A stretch of DNA of 64,000 bases, from positions 1 through 64,000 of the forward strand of contig WNNJ02000427.1 in NCBI GenBank assembly GCA_012934845.2. Direction: 5' to 3'. Source of the stretch: Pomphorhynchus laevis (Eukaryota > Acanthocephala > Palaeacanthocephala > Echinorhynchida > Pomphorhynchidae). The notes below the pieces were generated by a model. It ran no database searches. It worked only from the letters and a program-made list of their open reading frames with translations, and had not been told where the DNA came from. Positions 12,301 through 23,562 of this stretch are shown here, piece after piece. Both the position numbers and the translations under genes were made by a program. The stretch's first letter is position 1, and every line of letters starts with the position of its first letter.

Positions 12301-12560
12301 TTAAACACAATACACCCTATCACAAATGCATCACTAAACTTCGGAGCGACATATCATTCATCCTTGCAAAGTGTGTGTCCTTGGCGATTCGACGAGCATC
12401 AATCCGAAAACTCAATAGTCAAGCGAATATATTCAATGATTCGCCAAACTAACATTAATGAAAATGTATAATAACAATTTTAATAAGGGCCCATTTGCGG
12501 GTAACCAAAATTGCTTTTGCTAATGATCCTATTTGATGAATCAGTAGTGCTGATTTAGCA
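9342..12560 (+). mobile_element. RLE-type (R2-supergroup-like) LINE, nearly complete
   Basis: Single-ORF non-LTR element with N-terminal Cys-rich finger, RT, and C-terminal restriction-like endonuclease. The open frame begins after a stop at 9339-9341. A short 3' UTR follows to roughly 12560. Borders are estimates; no target-site duplication was recognised. Confidence 0.75.
9471..12452 (+). CDS. LINE polyprotein: Cys finger, reverse transcriptase, restriction-like endonuclease; one in-frame TGA
   Basis: First Met of an open frame at 9471. An N-terminal cysteine cluster (CKGCRCAKANKPC, then INC and NC) is probably a nucleic-acid-binding finger. A TGA at 9933-9935 interrupts the frame, but the same frame continues to TAA at 12450-12452. 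No ATG follows the TGA for a long way, which marks it as a disrupting change in one ORF of about 990 codons, not a gene boundary. Counting from 9978, RT motif A (LVLDAKNAFN) is near residue 240, motif B (EGFTQGDPLS) near 290 and motif C (WYADDGA) near 325. A C-X-C-X7-H-X4-C finger (CICGNNFNITHGLSC) is near 617-631, and the PD-(D/E)XK-like RLDIA and MDVCVFNPL follow near 685-710. These are the family marks of RLE LINEs, which nick DNA and prime reverse transcription at the target. Clade (R2, NeSL, Utopia and so on) not settled. Confidence 0.8.
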
Positions 12561-12761
12561 CTCGATGATGTTACTAGAAATTTTCTAGTGCATCATTCAC
12601 ATTGATTTATTCGTTGATTGTCGTCTGCCAGTCCTCCTCTGCATCCAGTAGTGGGAGGGATCTGGCACTGATGAGTAATTGTGATGACGAAATGGCATTC
12701 GTCATTCTTTCGCGTCGGTCTCACATGTATTACAAATAATTTATTATAGTTTGGTATCAAA

Positions 12762-12960
12762 AAGAAACGTGTATTTTTCGAGAAAAATTTGTCAATCCAA
12801 TATTTCAATAACTACTACTATCATCGTCAGGAACTAACGATGATAGCAGTAATTATTGAAATATTGGATTGACAAATTTTTCTCGAAAAATACACGTTTC
12901 TTTATCATCGTTAGTTCCTGACGATGATAGCAGCAGCAATTTAAATATTGGACTGACAAT
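12762..12960. repeat. 65-bp-arm palindrome plus partial third copy
   Basis: 12762-12826 is almost exactly the inverse of 12838-12902, with an 11-nt loop. Bases 12903-12960 then repeat the loop-proximal phrase (ATCATCGTTAGTTCCTGACG) and part of the arm again. Both arms hold a CTGACGATGATAG...TTATTGAAATATTGG motif related to hairpins seen elsewhere in the window (about 35100, 35620, 51710, 63090). Looks like a foldback pseudo-LTR piece. Confidence 0.75.
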
Positions 12961-13059
12961 TTTAGCCATAAAAGGTACGTCCTTATAGTATCAACCAAAT
13001 AACATTAAGGTACTTTCGTACCTTAAATAAAATAAAAATATATAAAAAATTAAGTAATT

Positions 13060-13500
13060 TAACAAAAACAATTAAAATTATAATTATTATATTATTTTAT
13101 ATAATTGATTGTTAATAATTAATTTTTATATAATATTTTGTATAATCTATATCAAGTTAAAATTAAAAATTGAAATTTAAAATAAAAGTCAATTTTTATG
13201 AATTGACTAATAAGTGATATACGTCGTATTAGAATAAAAATAGAGATCATCGGAGGAATGCTGTGTTTTCAGGTTTCGGAAACAAAATAAAAATTTTGAA
13301 AAATAAGAGATTAATCTTATCAGCATTAATTAATTGTTAATAATTAATTTTTATATAAGATTTTGTATAATTTATATCAAGTTAAAATAAAAAATTGAAA
13401 TTTAAAATAAAAATCAATTTTTCTGAATTGAATAATAAGTGATATACGTCTTATTAGAATAAAAATAGAGGTCGTCGGAGGAATGCTATGCTATCAGGTA
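13060..13500 (-). repeat. Penelope-like tail repeats, two units
   Basis: Two related units of about 170-190 bp (about 13080-13265 and 13320-13497) share TATATCAAGTTAAAAT, AATTGAAATTTAAAATAAAA, GTGATATACGTC and TAGAATAAAAATAGAG in order. In the minus sense each begins with GCAT..CATTCCTCCGA. They follow the 3' end of the minus-strand RT at 13740 and match tails at 25080 and 40070-42700, so they are the terminal (pseudo-LTR) part of the same Penelope family. Confidence 0.65.
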
Positions 13501-13739
13501 TTAACCTTTTTAATTAACCCAGCATAGCAGCATCTATGCTGGGTTTCGGCACTTATTCTTCGATCTAACATAACATCGGGTTAAAATAAAATGCTTATAA
13601 CTTATTTTCTCTTATAGAATTTTACTTACTCTAGTACAAAGTATATCATTTATATTATTATTTGTTATATATTACTTATTATTTCAGCTTAAGAGTTTAA
13701 ATTTAGTTTAAATTTTATCTTCATTAATTTAAATCTATT

Positions 13740-14450
13740 TTTTTGTTGATTTATATATTTTATTATTTTCTGTTTGTTAATATTTTTATAGACCTAGTTA
13801 AAAATATGGTAACATGTTTAATATTTGCATCTATTAAATTATTTAAATGATTTTGAAGAAAGCCAATATCATTACAAATTGTTGCAATTCTTAAAATTGT
13901 ATTATTTAATATTATATTTTATATTATATGGTATGCATAAATGCTCATTCAAAAATATGTCTCTTGTAAATTTAAATATGTCATCTTTACGATATAAATT
14001 AATAGTAGTTTGAATTGTAAATTTAATGTTCATATCTAGATATACACCTTCTTTATCATTAATATTGGTTTTATTAAGAATAAGGCTTTCTGGATAAATT
14101 TGTTCGCTTATTGAATAAAAATTGTTAGAGTTAAATACACATATATCATCAATGTATCGAAACATATATTTCATATATTTATATTGTTTAGATTTAGTTT
14201 TTACACAGTTATGAACAAATTCATATTCTATAAAGCTTAAAAACAAGTCAGCTATAATTGGGCTACTATTACCACCCATTGGAACACCTTTTACTTGTCT
14301 AAATATAGATGTCCCTACTTTTAAATAATTTTGATTTATCAAAATATTTAAGGATTCTATTAATTCAATTTTATCCATAAATTTATATTTACTTGATGGA
14401 TTAATTTTTGTTAGATATGCGTTATAGTTATTATAACACATATATGTATA
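13740..14450 (-). mobile_element. Penelope-like RT fragment (Naiad-type)
   Basis: Minus-strand ORF 14441-13902 encodes RT palm and thumb: KVGTSIFRQVKGVPMGGNSSP (motif B region), RYIDDICVF (motif C), then GVYLDMNIKF and FTRDIFLNE. Frames then shift, and similarity to the thumb end (ATICNDIGFLQ) continues to about 13740. The N-terminal half and any endonuclease are missing here. RT fragments of this family in the window end without a downstream endonuclease. Confidence 0.8.
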
Positions 14451-14465
14451 TTTTTTTCATAATAT

Positions 14466-14765
14466 AAAATTTATTTATAAAATTTATTTTTAAAATTATT
14501 GTGTTGATTTATATATTTTACTATTTTCTGCTTAATGTTATTTTTATAGTAACCTAGTTTAAAATATGTATCTATTAAATTATTTAAATGATTTTGAAGA
14601 AAGCCAATATCATTACATATTGTTGCAATTCTTAAAATTTCATTATTTAATGTATTATATTTTATACTGTATGGTATGCATGAATGCTCATGCAAAAATG
14701 TGTTTCTTGTAAATTAAAACATGCCATCTTTACGAGATAAATTAATAATAGTTTTAATTGATGTT
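14466..14765 (-). mobile_element. Penelope-like RT C-terminal fragment, second copy
   Basis: Minus ORF 14695-14471 (MHEHSCIPYSIKYNTLN.. ending FKNKFYK-stop) repeats the thumb end of the family. It lies directly 5' (in its own sense) of the copy at 13740-14450, so the copies are head-to-tail. Confidence 0.8.
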
Positions 14766-15075
14766 AATTAAATGTTCATATCTAGATATATACTTTGATT
14801 GTATAGTTTCTTATTCTAATACAAGGTATATTATTTATTATCCATCCTTAAAAATTTTCCGCTAATGATATTAAATTTATTTTTAATAACATTTTTAATA
14901 GATCATCAGGAGGAAAAGTTATGCTATCAGCTTTTGGCCCATATTCTTTGATCCAACATAGTGGCGGTGCAATATACATGCTAATGACGTATTTCCTCTG
15001 ATGAAATTTGATTATCTAGTATCTTATTCTAATACAAAGTATATTATTTATGATCCATAAAGATTTGCCGCTTAA
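14766..15075 (-). repeat. Penelope-like 3' UTR/tail piece
   Basis: Contains the family's 3' landmarks in the minus sense: ATACTTTGTATTAGAATAAG, the ATACGTCATTAGCATGTAT block, GGATCAAAGAATATGGGCC and ATAGCATAACTTTTCCTCC. The same blocks follow the RT stop at 24953. Confidence 0.6.
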
Positions 15076-15079
15076 GATT

Positions 15080-15300
15080 TTAAATTTATTTTTAATATTA
15101 TTTTGTTGATTTATATTTTACTATTTTCTGCTTGATGTTATTTTTATAGTAACCCAGATTAAAATACGCATCTAATAACGTAGTATTAGTTATAGTATCA
15201 TCTAGTAACGTAGTTTAAAATTTGCGTCTATTAAATTATTTAATTGACTTTAAAGAAAGCCAATATAATTACATATTGTTGCAATTATACATCATTATTT
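15080..15300 (-). mobile_element. Penelope-like RT C-terminal remnant, third copy
   Basis: AT-rich remnant matching the last about 60 codons of the RT thumb as seen at 14471-14620 (minus), more decayed and with a small internal duplication around 15175-15215 (two CTAATAACGTAG-like phrases). Confidence 0.6.
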
Positions 15301-15315
15301 GAAAACGATATGATA

Positions 15316-15700
15316 AATTTTGGATATAGAATATAAAACCTAGGTTTAATGGAACCTAGGTTCAATAAAACCTAGGTTCATATGTAGTGCTTTTAAATGT
15401 ACATTGAAACCACATTCGGTTTATATAAATAAAATATTTAAAGTAATTAAAGCACACTTCAAAAAATATTGTAGGATAATCGAAATTAATACTGGTATAG
15501 AACACTATTTCAGTATTAATTCTACAAAAGACTTTTTAGAAAACACAAAATTAATAAACGTTCAAAATATAAATACGTACGATTTTGGTACGCTTTATAC
15601 AAATCTAGATTTAGCAGATATTAAAGATACATTATAAAAATTAATTAATCTTATATTCGGAAAAAGATATACATATGTTATAATAACTATAACGCATAAA
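15316..15700 (+). mobile_element. Penelope-like RT fragment with motif A
   Basis: Plus frame 15404-15637 carries the RT middle (KPHSVYINKIFKVIK.., then TYDFGTLYTNLDLADI). DFGTLYTNL is the Penelope RT motif A. At about 15339-15380 the CCTAGGTT that encodes the KPRF turn is triplicated. Opposite orientation to the fragment just before it, so this is an inverted junction. Confidence 0.75.
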
Positions 15701-16799
15701 TTTTGGGTACAGAATATAATCTTTATATTAACAATCATTATCAACACAACCGTACTTAAATACATTAAAATTTGCTGATACTAAATTACATTTAGCTAAA
15801 ATAAAGTGGATCTGACCACATTTTCAGCATTTGACACTAAAATAAGTGGATCCGGCTTTATTTGCCACATTGAATAAATTATATTCTCAAATACATTTAC
15901 ATTATGCATTCAAATAAATTAAAATATTGTATTCGAGTATAGCTTTATTATTAATATTAGTAATTTAGTTCAGTAATATTGAACTAAAATTACATTATGT
16001 ACCTTATTATGTAATATGGCAGTATGTCAATTTTATATGATAACGTTATTATTTTATTAAAATAATTTTAATAAATTCAAATAAATTAGCAGGCATTTGA
16101 TAATTAATCGGCGAACTTCTTTATTCTAATAAAATAACAATGTCATTATAAAACTAAATATAAATATTTATTGTATTTTGACATTATAAACGTTAAAGTA
16201 TTTTATGAACCAAATTAGTTTCTAATCTTCAAATTTAATGATCTTTCACTGTTGTAAATCTTGAGTAACTCTTCACAATCAAAATAATTGTAATTATTTT
16301 CAATAATTTATTTTTATTAAATGAGCATTAATCGACATATTTCATTAAATAACAAACTGGGAAAAATTATTTTCAAATTTCTGTCTGTTTCTCACATACA
16401 TCGTCAGAAAATACAAAGAATTCGTTAAGTTGGACAAACAGCAAACTGTGCGATAAATCAACTTGTACAGTAAAACATTTCACATGCAATAAAAACACTA
16501 AAGTACAATATTATTTAAATATTCTAAAGTACAATATTATTTAAATATATAACACAAATTATCAATATTATAAAAATTAATATTTAAATATTATAAATAT
16601 TACACAAATTATCGAATGCGAAACTTATCTTTGTCTTTCAATATCTTTCGATACCTTTATACCCTCATAAAGATTATTAAAGGATAATATAAAGATAATA
16701 TAATTAATTTAATATAATTAATAATGAATTAATAATCAATAATTAATAATCATTAATTAATATAATCAATGATTAATTTAATTATTAAATTAAAGATAA
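15701..16799. other. AT-rich spacer
   Basis: Two AAATAAGTGGATC-like phrases at about 15800 and 15842, and short direct repeats (TAAAGTACAATATTATTTAAATAT twice near 16500-16545). No coding signal. Confidence 0.45.
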
Positions 16800-17232
16800 T
16801 ATACAGCATAATAGTCAAACTATATTTCATAAACATATGAGATTAATAGGACATGATATAGGATACTGTAAATTATTTATTTTAGAACGTATCGAAGAAA
16901 ACATATCAATATTAAATCAAAAACTATTAGAAAAGAAGATTTTTAGATTAAAACGCTTAATTCCATGTACCCATTAGGATTGAATGACGTGGTACAAGGA
17001 ATTGGCAGAAGTAGTATAATACATAATAAACAATTATAATCCGGTTAAATGCAAGCCAAGAAGTCTTGGTGATAAAAGAAATAAGAAAAATAGAGTTAAA
17101 AATATTAAAAAAGATATGTATATAAATGAACGATTAGAAATATTAAAACAACTTTTAAGAGATAATAAACTAAAAGATCTTTATGTAAATATAAGAAGTT
17201 TTTCTAAAGATATCATTTGTTCAATCAATCAA
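16800..17232 (+). mobile_element. Penelope-like GIY-YIG C-half plus linker
   Basis: Plus-strand sequence matches the second half of the GIY-YIG domain at 17650-17831 (HKHMRLIGHD.., LEKKIFRLKRL), then a linker reading YPLGLNDVVQGIGRS, then a lysine-rich stretch (LGDKRNKK, LEILKQLLRDNKLKDLYV). The first half of the domain is absent. In this order the linker lies between endonuclease and RT, as in N-terminal-endonuclease Penelope elements. Confidence 0.65.
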
Positions 17233-17284
17233 TGATTAATTAACGACTATGATATGCTAAGTTGTATAATAGACAGCAACATAT

Positions 17285-17832
17285 ATAATATACAGCATAA
17301 TAGTCAAACTATATTTCATAAACATATGAGATTAATAGGACATGATATAGGAAAAACATATCAAATGTTAAAAACAAGGTTTAGCCAACACATATAAAAA
17401 TACGTAAGTACTAATGATTTCAATTTTAGATCTTTTAAATGTAACAGAAATAATTGTATAGTTTGTGATGTAATAAATAATAATAGTATCGTAAGTAATA
17501 CGACAAACAAATGTTTTTCATTAAATATTAATAATAATTGTAACTGCAATACCGCAGGTGTAGTGTATCTAATACAATGCACATGTAGATTGCAATATAT
17601 AGGAAAAACATATCCAATGTTAAAAACTAGGTTTAGGCAACACATATATAATATACAGCATAATAGTCAAACTATATTTCATAAACATATGAGATTAATA
17701 GGACATGATATTAAAAACTGTAAATTATTTATTTTAGAACATATTATCGAAGAAAACATTTCAATATTAAATCAAACACTATTAGAAAGAGAAGATTTTT
17801 GGATTAAAGTATTAATTCCATGTACCCATTAG
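17285..17832 (+). mobile_element. Penelope-like GIY-YIG endonuclease
   Basis: 17285-17400 is a scrambled scrap of the same domain. From 17401 a cysteine finger (KCNRNNCIVCDV) precedes the GIY-YIG core in 17563-17832. The core reads VVYLIQC then QYIGKT, the catalytic-type arginine in KTRFRQHI, a His pair in FHKHMRLIGHD, and the late acidic residue in LEREDFWIKVL. Such nucleases cut DNA to start integration. A linker of about 430 bp follows and then, on the same strand, the RT N-terminus at 18268. Confidence 0.8.
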
Positions 17833-18267
17833 GATTGAATGACGTGGTACAAGGAATTGGCAGAAGTAGTAAAATACATAATAAACAATTATAATCCGGT
17901 TAAATGCAATCCAAGAAGTCTTGGCGATAAAAGGAATAAGAAACAAAATTAAAAATATTAAAAAAGATAAGTATTTATATGAGCAATTAGAAATATTAAA
18001 ATAACTTTTGAGTGATAATAAGCTAAAGGATCTTTATGTAAATATAAGAAGTTTTTCTAAAAATATCATTTGTTCAATAAATCAAATATTAATTAACGAT
18101 TATGATAAAATAAATTAACAAACGTATCCATATTCTAGAATTTATTGAAAATGGAGAATGAAGAAAAATGCTTTCAAAACAATATAAAATTTTAAATTCG
18201 TTATACAATGATTTAATCTAAGATTAAAATTTGGAAAGATTATATATTTGATAAAATTAAAAATAAA
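17833..18267 (+). mobile_element. Linker between endonuclease and RT of the Penelope-like element
   Basis: Same sequence as 16970-17232: LGLNDVVQGIGRSS, NPVKCNPRSLGDKRNKK and a helical stretch (DNKLKDLYVNIRSFSKN) in shifting frames. I looked for the CxC motif reported for Naiad linkers and saw only single cysteines. Confidence 0.55.
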
Positions 18268-18837
18268 ATGAAAATAACAAACAATTATAAAATAAAAGAT
18301 AAAATTAATAAAGATATGTATACAGAACTTACTAAATTAAAGGATAACTATATAATAACAACTATTGATAAAGCTAGTAATAACTTTGTCTTCATATTCA
18401 AAAAGCTTTATTATGATATACTAATGAAAGAGGTTAATTCTAATAATTTAAATGCAAATCCAACATATGAACGTAGTGAGTTGAGTTTAGAAACAATTAT
18501 TACAAGTCACTGTTCTATAATGGATAAAAAGGGTATAAAGGTTGAATTAGATAATAAAACTATACCTATATTATATTGGAATCCAAAATTACATAAAAAT
18601 CCAATAAAACCTAGGTTCATATGTAGTGCGTTTAAATGTACATTAAAACCACTTTCTGTTTATATGAATAAAATACTTAAAGTAATTAAACAACATTTCA
18701 AAAAATATTGTAGGATAATCGAAATTAATACTGGTATAAAACACTATTTCAGTACTAATTCTACAAAAGAATTTTTAGAACAGACAAAAGGAATAAATTT
18801 TCGAAATATAAATACATACGATTTTAGTACTCTTTAA
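18268..18837 (+). mobile_element. Penelope-like RT, N-terminal half
   Basis: Open frame from MKITNNYKIKDKINKDMY. IITTIDKASNNFVFIFKK occupies the place of the family's RT1 block, ILYWNPKLHKNPIKPRFICS is the 'PKxHK..RPI' block, and the frame stops inside motif A (YDFSTL). About 190 residues. A LINE follows soon after on the other strand, so the rest of this copy was displaced or lost. Confidence 0.8.
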
Positions 18838-18885
18838 ATTCTTCTAAAAGAATTTTTAGAACAAACACCCAATGGGATAAAATGA

Positions 18886-20575
18886 AAGGTGGTGAGATGG
18901 GGATTTTAGCCATGATGAAACCGAGACAAGTATAGTAGTTAAGGATGAATTAGATGCCGACAAATAGATAAGGATGTCATCTGCATATTGCGCAAGATAA
19001 CATTTGAATACTAAGCAAAATTGATCGAGATTTCAAGGAGAAGGGAGAACAAGATAGGGCCGAGTATAGAACCTTGCGGTACACCACGAGATATAGCGAA
19101 ATGCAGGATGAACAATGACGCTGTTTTTACAGTATGCAGGTTGATATTGAGGGAGAAAGTTTGATGAATTTAGGTATGACATGACTTGGCGCAAAATGAG
19201 TCCTTAAAAGAGTTTCGAAATAGTGGGAGGTAGTGAAATAGGACGGTAAGACGATGGAAGATTATGGTCAAGTAATTGGGATTTTATCAGCGGACGGATA
19301 GTGGCAGCCTTCCATGCAGCGGAGAACATCTTCAGTCGAATACTCGAGTTAAATAGTTTACAGAGGAACGATATTAATGCGGGGGCAATAGATTTAAAGT
19401 CAGCTGTTAGTAAAGGATCATGAGGAAATGAAGAGTTGGGGAGTCGAGATATCAGTACGATAATTTAATAAGAAGACAATGGCGATAGGTGGAAAAGTTC
19501 AGGAAGGCATGATGTGACAATGACTGAATGGTTACTAAGAGTAGAAAAGTACGACATATATTGTCAAGTTTAAATTTGTGATAACTAGCAAAGATTGAAG
19601 GATCGATTGAGCAAACAGACAAAGAAGAGGTACGGGGAAGGAGTCAATTTAATACTTTCCAGCGCGACCGATCAGTAGTCGCGGATGATAGTTGATTATT
19701 CCAAAAGAGTGTAGCTTTGGTATGAAGAAAGAAACGATAATGACTTCGATAATGAAAGAAACTTGGGAGTAGTAACGGTTGACAAGGACATCAAGGGGAA
19801 GTAATGACAGGCAGCAAGTGGATAGTGTAGAAGAAACTATTTAAGAATTTAAATCTGCAAGATGCAAAGAAGACTATGGGCGAAAAGTGAGCACTCTATG
19901 AGATTTGACAACCTAGTCTAGATAAATTCTAATTAAGACAATGTAGTAGTCAGATATTCCTGGGTCACTGACACTACAAGAGTAACGATGCTGGAAGGAT
20001 TTGGGGATACAAACAGAGTCTCTAAGGCCACCTAATTGATGAGTAGTTTCAGAGGAATAGATTGAATATTTGTAGATGTGAAATATGGATGCAAATTTAC
20101 GAGGACTTGGAAGGTAGCTACGTTCTATACGAACATTAAAATCACTGATTACAAAAGTGGGAATAGTTAATGAGGAGATATATGATAAAAGGTTAGAGAG
20201 CATTCAAATATATGACGGATGGTGCAGCGGATCCAGGGCGGCAAATTAAAGATAAGTAGAAAGAGAGCGATGGAAGTGAGATGACACAACGGAGTAGTTT
20301 AAAGGTGGTGACGGAAAACATAAGGAGCTAACAGCGGTAATAATGATTGAAGACTTGGCCAAAATTATTAGGCCAATGTGACGAACTAAAGGTTAGTGTC
20401 CTGAGTTACGAAGAGGTCGAGGAAGGTGAGTGACAGTAACCATTAAGACGTAGTCAACGAATGGCAAGATCATCATCATTTCGATGCCAGGTTTCAGTGT
20501 GTGAGATTGGATCAAGATTATATCAAGATTGGATTATTATATTACTATTATAATATAGATAATTATGGCGTTATA
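18886..20575 (-). mobile_element. APE-type LINE, 3'-truncated
   Basis: Minus strand: the 5' end is near 20575 and the endonuclease in 20203-19913 (FVISDFNVRIE, then HQLGGLRDSV and SDPGISDYYIVL). RT motif B, GVPQGSILGPILFSLLL, is near 19085-19030 and motif C (QYADDILIYLSAS) near 18985-18950. The copy stops shortly after motif C. Frame changes show it is inactive. It resembles the LINE at 6175-8466 in motif wording. The 5' end recurs at 21338-21585. Confidence 0.75.
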
Positions 20576-21337
20576 GTAAAAGATCAGCTATAGGGATAAA
20601 TAATAAATAATAATTGTCCGATTAACAGTTTATTTCTTATTATGAAATATGTTTACTTAAATGTGATCGTATTATTTCTATACTTTTATAATTATTTAAA
20701 AGTCTACCTATTTTTATGCTATCTATACATTAATTAATGAATTTTATGGTTAGTGTGGATTTTTTATTGTTATTATTAACATTTATTGCCCCATTATAGT
20801 ATTTTATACTACAAAAACTGTTTATTGTACAACTTAACCTATCACATATACATTTACCACCTATGTCATCTATACATTTATTAACAAAGTTTATTAGTTA
20901 ATTTATTAAAGAAATTTATTAATTAATCAAATTAACGTTTTTGTTACATAATTTTATTAAAAATTACAATTTTAAAATCTTTGTGTAGTTTAAATTATGT
21001 AGTTTATATCCTAGATTTTATCATACAAATATTTTTATGTAATAGAATTTTAATCCGAATTATAGAATACAAAGCTTCAAGTCAGGTTTAAATCAATTAC
21101 GACAGGACAAAAGCAGAAGAGGATACAATGTCTTTTATTTTTTTCTTGTGCTGTCTTACACGCATAAATGACCATAAACACTAATAAAATGATGCTAATG
21201 TTAGCATTATTTTGAAAATTGATATCAAGGAATTTAATTATATCCTATATCCTTATCGTTAACATTACATTACACATTATTTCATTGTGTAATGAAATAA
21301 TTACACTGTTATCCATAGGCATATCTTATGAATAACA
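20576..21337. other. AT-rich spacer with a Cys-rich minus-strand frame
   Basis: Minus frame at about 20900-20745 reads CIDDIGGKCICDRLSC then NSFC before a stop. The cysteine spacing is suggestive of a finger or small disulfide module, but there is no start or splice support. A block at 21061-21175 is less AT-rich and unassigned. Confidence 0.35.
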
Positions 21338-21585
21338 TGAGGGGCTAACAACGGTAATAGTGATAGAAGAATTGGTCTAAATTGTTAGGCCACTGTGACG
21401 AACTAAAGTTTCGTGGCTGAAGTTACGTAGAGGTCGAGAAAGGTAGCATCGTAAATATTAGGGCGTAGACGACGAATGACAAGATCATCATCATTTTGAT
21501 GCCAGGTTTCAGTGTGTCAGAGGATATCGAGATTGGATTATTATATTACTATTATAATATAGATAATTATGGGCTAATAATCATA
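21338..21585 (-). mobile_element. Detached LINE 5' end
   Basis: Matches 20315-20578 nearly throughout (GCTAACARCGGTAATARTGAT, GATCATCATCATTT, then GATGCCAGGTTTCAGTGTG), including the shared terminal AT stretch GATTATTATATTACTATTA. Only the beginning of the element is present. Confidence 0.7.
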
Positions 21586-22779
21586 GTCAAATGGGTCAAT
21601 GTTGCATTTTGTGGTATAATGACATTTATATATTTAGCAAGTCAGTATTTTTAATTCATTTATTGTATTTTTATTAAAATTAATTATCGATTGTATTTTT
21701 TGGTATCTGGTTCGTTTTAATATATTATTATTTATATTATTATTTCAATTATTATTTAATTGAAATAATAATTTTAATTATTATTAAATGATAATTAAAA
21801 GTTAATAATTTAATATTTTTGTTAATTAAACTTTATTAAAAGCTTTTGTAATTAAGATTTTTACGCATTAGTAATTTCAAAATGCTTAAAAATAGTTTTA
21901 CCAAAATGGCAATTTTTAATTTTTGTGTTATCATTTTAAATGTTAATTTTTTAAGCTGATCTTAGAAAGTTTCAAAGACACCTGCTTCAAATGTCTCGCA
22001 CGGAGAAGTAATCACCATAAAATAAGTCAACTTTATGCAATAAACTTGACTTCTTGTCATTATTTTATAATTTTTATTTAATAAATAAAAATTATAAAAT
22101 AAAAAAAAAATTTTAAAAAAATTTATAATAAAAATTGAATAAAAATGAAAATCCGTTATATTCATTTTTTCTTTTTAAGTGTTTAATTAAAATGTATATT
22201 TTTTATGGTAAGAAATAATTTTGCAACGAAATAGATAATTTAGAGTCATCAATATTTTTTCAGTTGCTATTTGATAGTATTAAATTTGTCGACATTCGAC
22301 TTTATGTCAACAAAGCAGAAATATATATAAATATCTTGAGGCATTATATGTTCAAGACTAGAACTTCTGCTTCTACAATTAATTAACAAAAATAGTAACG
22401 CCGCGTTTTGAAATGAAAACAAACTGTTGTTTGTAATTACTGATTTAAAAGATGTATGCGAGCTATTAATGAAATAAAAATAACAAATTTACAGATTTTT
22501 CAAGTGCTATTCACAGTATTGAGTATAACCTGGCTGCCAGTTGCTAAATATTACATTTCGGACTTATTCGACGCATGCAATTATCTATTACGGGCATTGA
22601 CCAGTTTTTTACTCGAAATCCTAATTAAACAATTACCGAATAATGCGATTAATACAGCAAAGTCTATAAAAGTATCAAAGCAGTAATTTGATGAACATAA
22701 AATTTCCTTTTATAATTTAATAAATTTTATAATTAAATAATATATAATTTAATAATTTCCTTCTATATGATTATAACAG
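21586..22779. other. AT-rich spacer with hydrophobic small ORF
   Basis: ORF 22456-22686 (plus, ATG, 76 aa) has one or two possible membrane helices (FQVLFTVLSITWLPVAKYYI). No family recognised, no good splice sites, probably chance. The rest is simple AT-rich sequence. Confidence 0.35.
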
Positions 22780-23562
22780 GAAAGATAAAATTAATAAAAA
22801 TATGTATTATTTAGTCATATAAGGTAGTTTTGATTAGAGTTTACAAACAATTAGTACAAGTAACTCTTCTATAATGGATTAAATGGTTATAGAGGTTAAA
22901 TTGATACTAAAACTATACCTATATTATATTGGAATCCAAAATTACATAAAAATCCAATAAAACCTAGGTTCATATGTTGTGCTTTTAAATGTACATTATA
23001 ACCACTTTCGGTTTATATAAATAAAATATTTAAAGTAACTAAAACACACTCTAAAAAATATTGTAGGCTAATCGAAATTAATACTGGTATAAAACAATAT
23101 TTCAGTATTAATTCTACAAACGACCTTTTAGAAAACACAAAAGAAATAAATTTTCAGAATATAAATAGGTACGATTTTGGTAATAACTATAACGCATATC
23201 GAACAAAAATTAAACAATCAGATATAAATATATGGATAAAATTGAATTATTAGTATCCTTAAATATTTTAATAAATCAAAATCATTTAAAGGTAGGGACA
23301 TCTAAAATTATACAAATTAAAGGTGTTCTAATGGGTGGCGATAGTAGCCCAATTATAGCTGACTTATTTTTTAAGCTTTATAGAATATGAATTTGTTCAT
23401 AACTGTTTAAAAATAAATCTAAATTATATAAAGATATGAAATATATGTTTCGATACATTGATGATATATGTGTATTTAATTCTAATAATTTTTATTCAAT
23501 TAGTGAACACATTTATCCAGAAAGTTACATTCTTAATAAAACCAATATTAATGATAAATTTC
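22780..23562 (+). mobile_element. Penelope-like RT fragment
   Basis: Runs from the N-terminal RT region (KDKINKNMY) through YWNPKLHKNPIKPRF to the motif B (GVLMGGDSSP) and motif C (RYIDDICVF) regions in broken frames. It ends at 23562 where the sequence turns back on itself. Confidence 0.75.

Noticed and set aside
22456-22686. Possible GPCR-like membrane segment (TWLPVAKYY)
   Set aside because: Lacks NPxxY and any flanking helices or splice sites; probably chance hydrophobic ORF.
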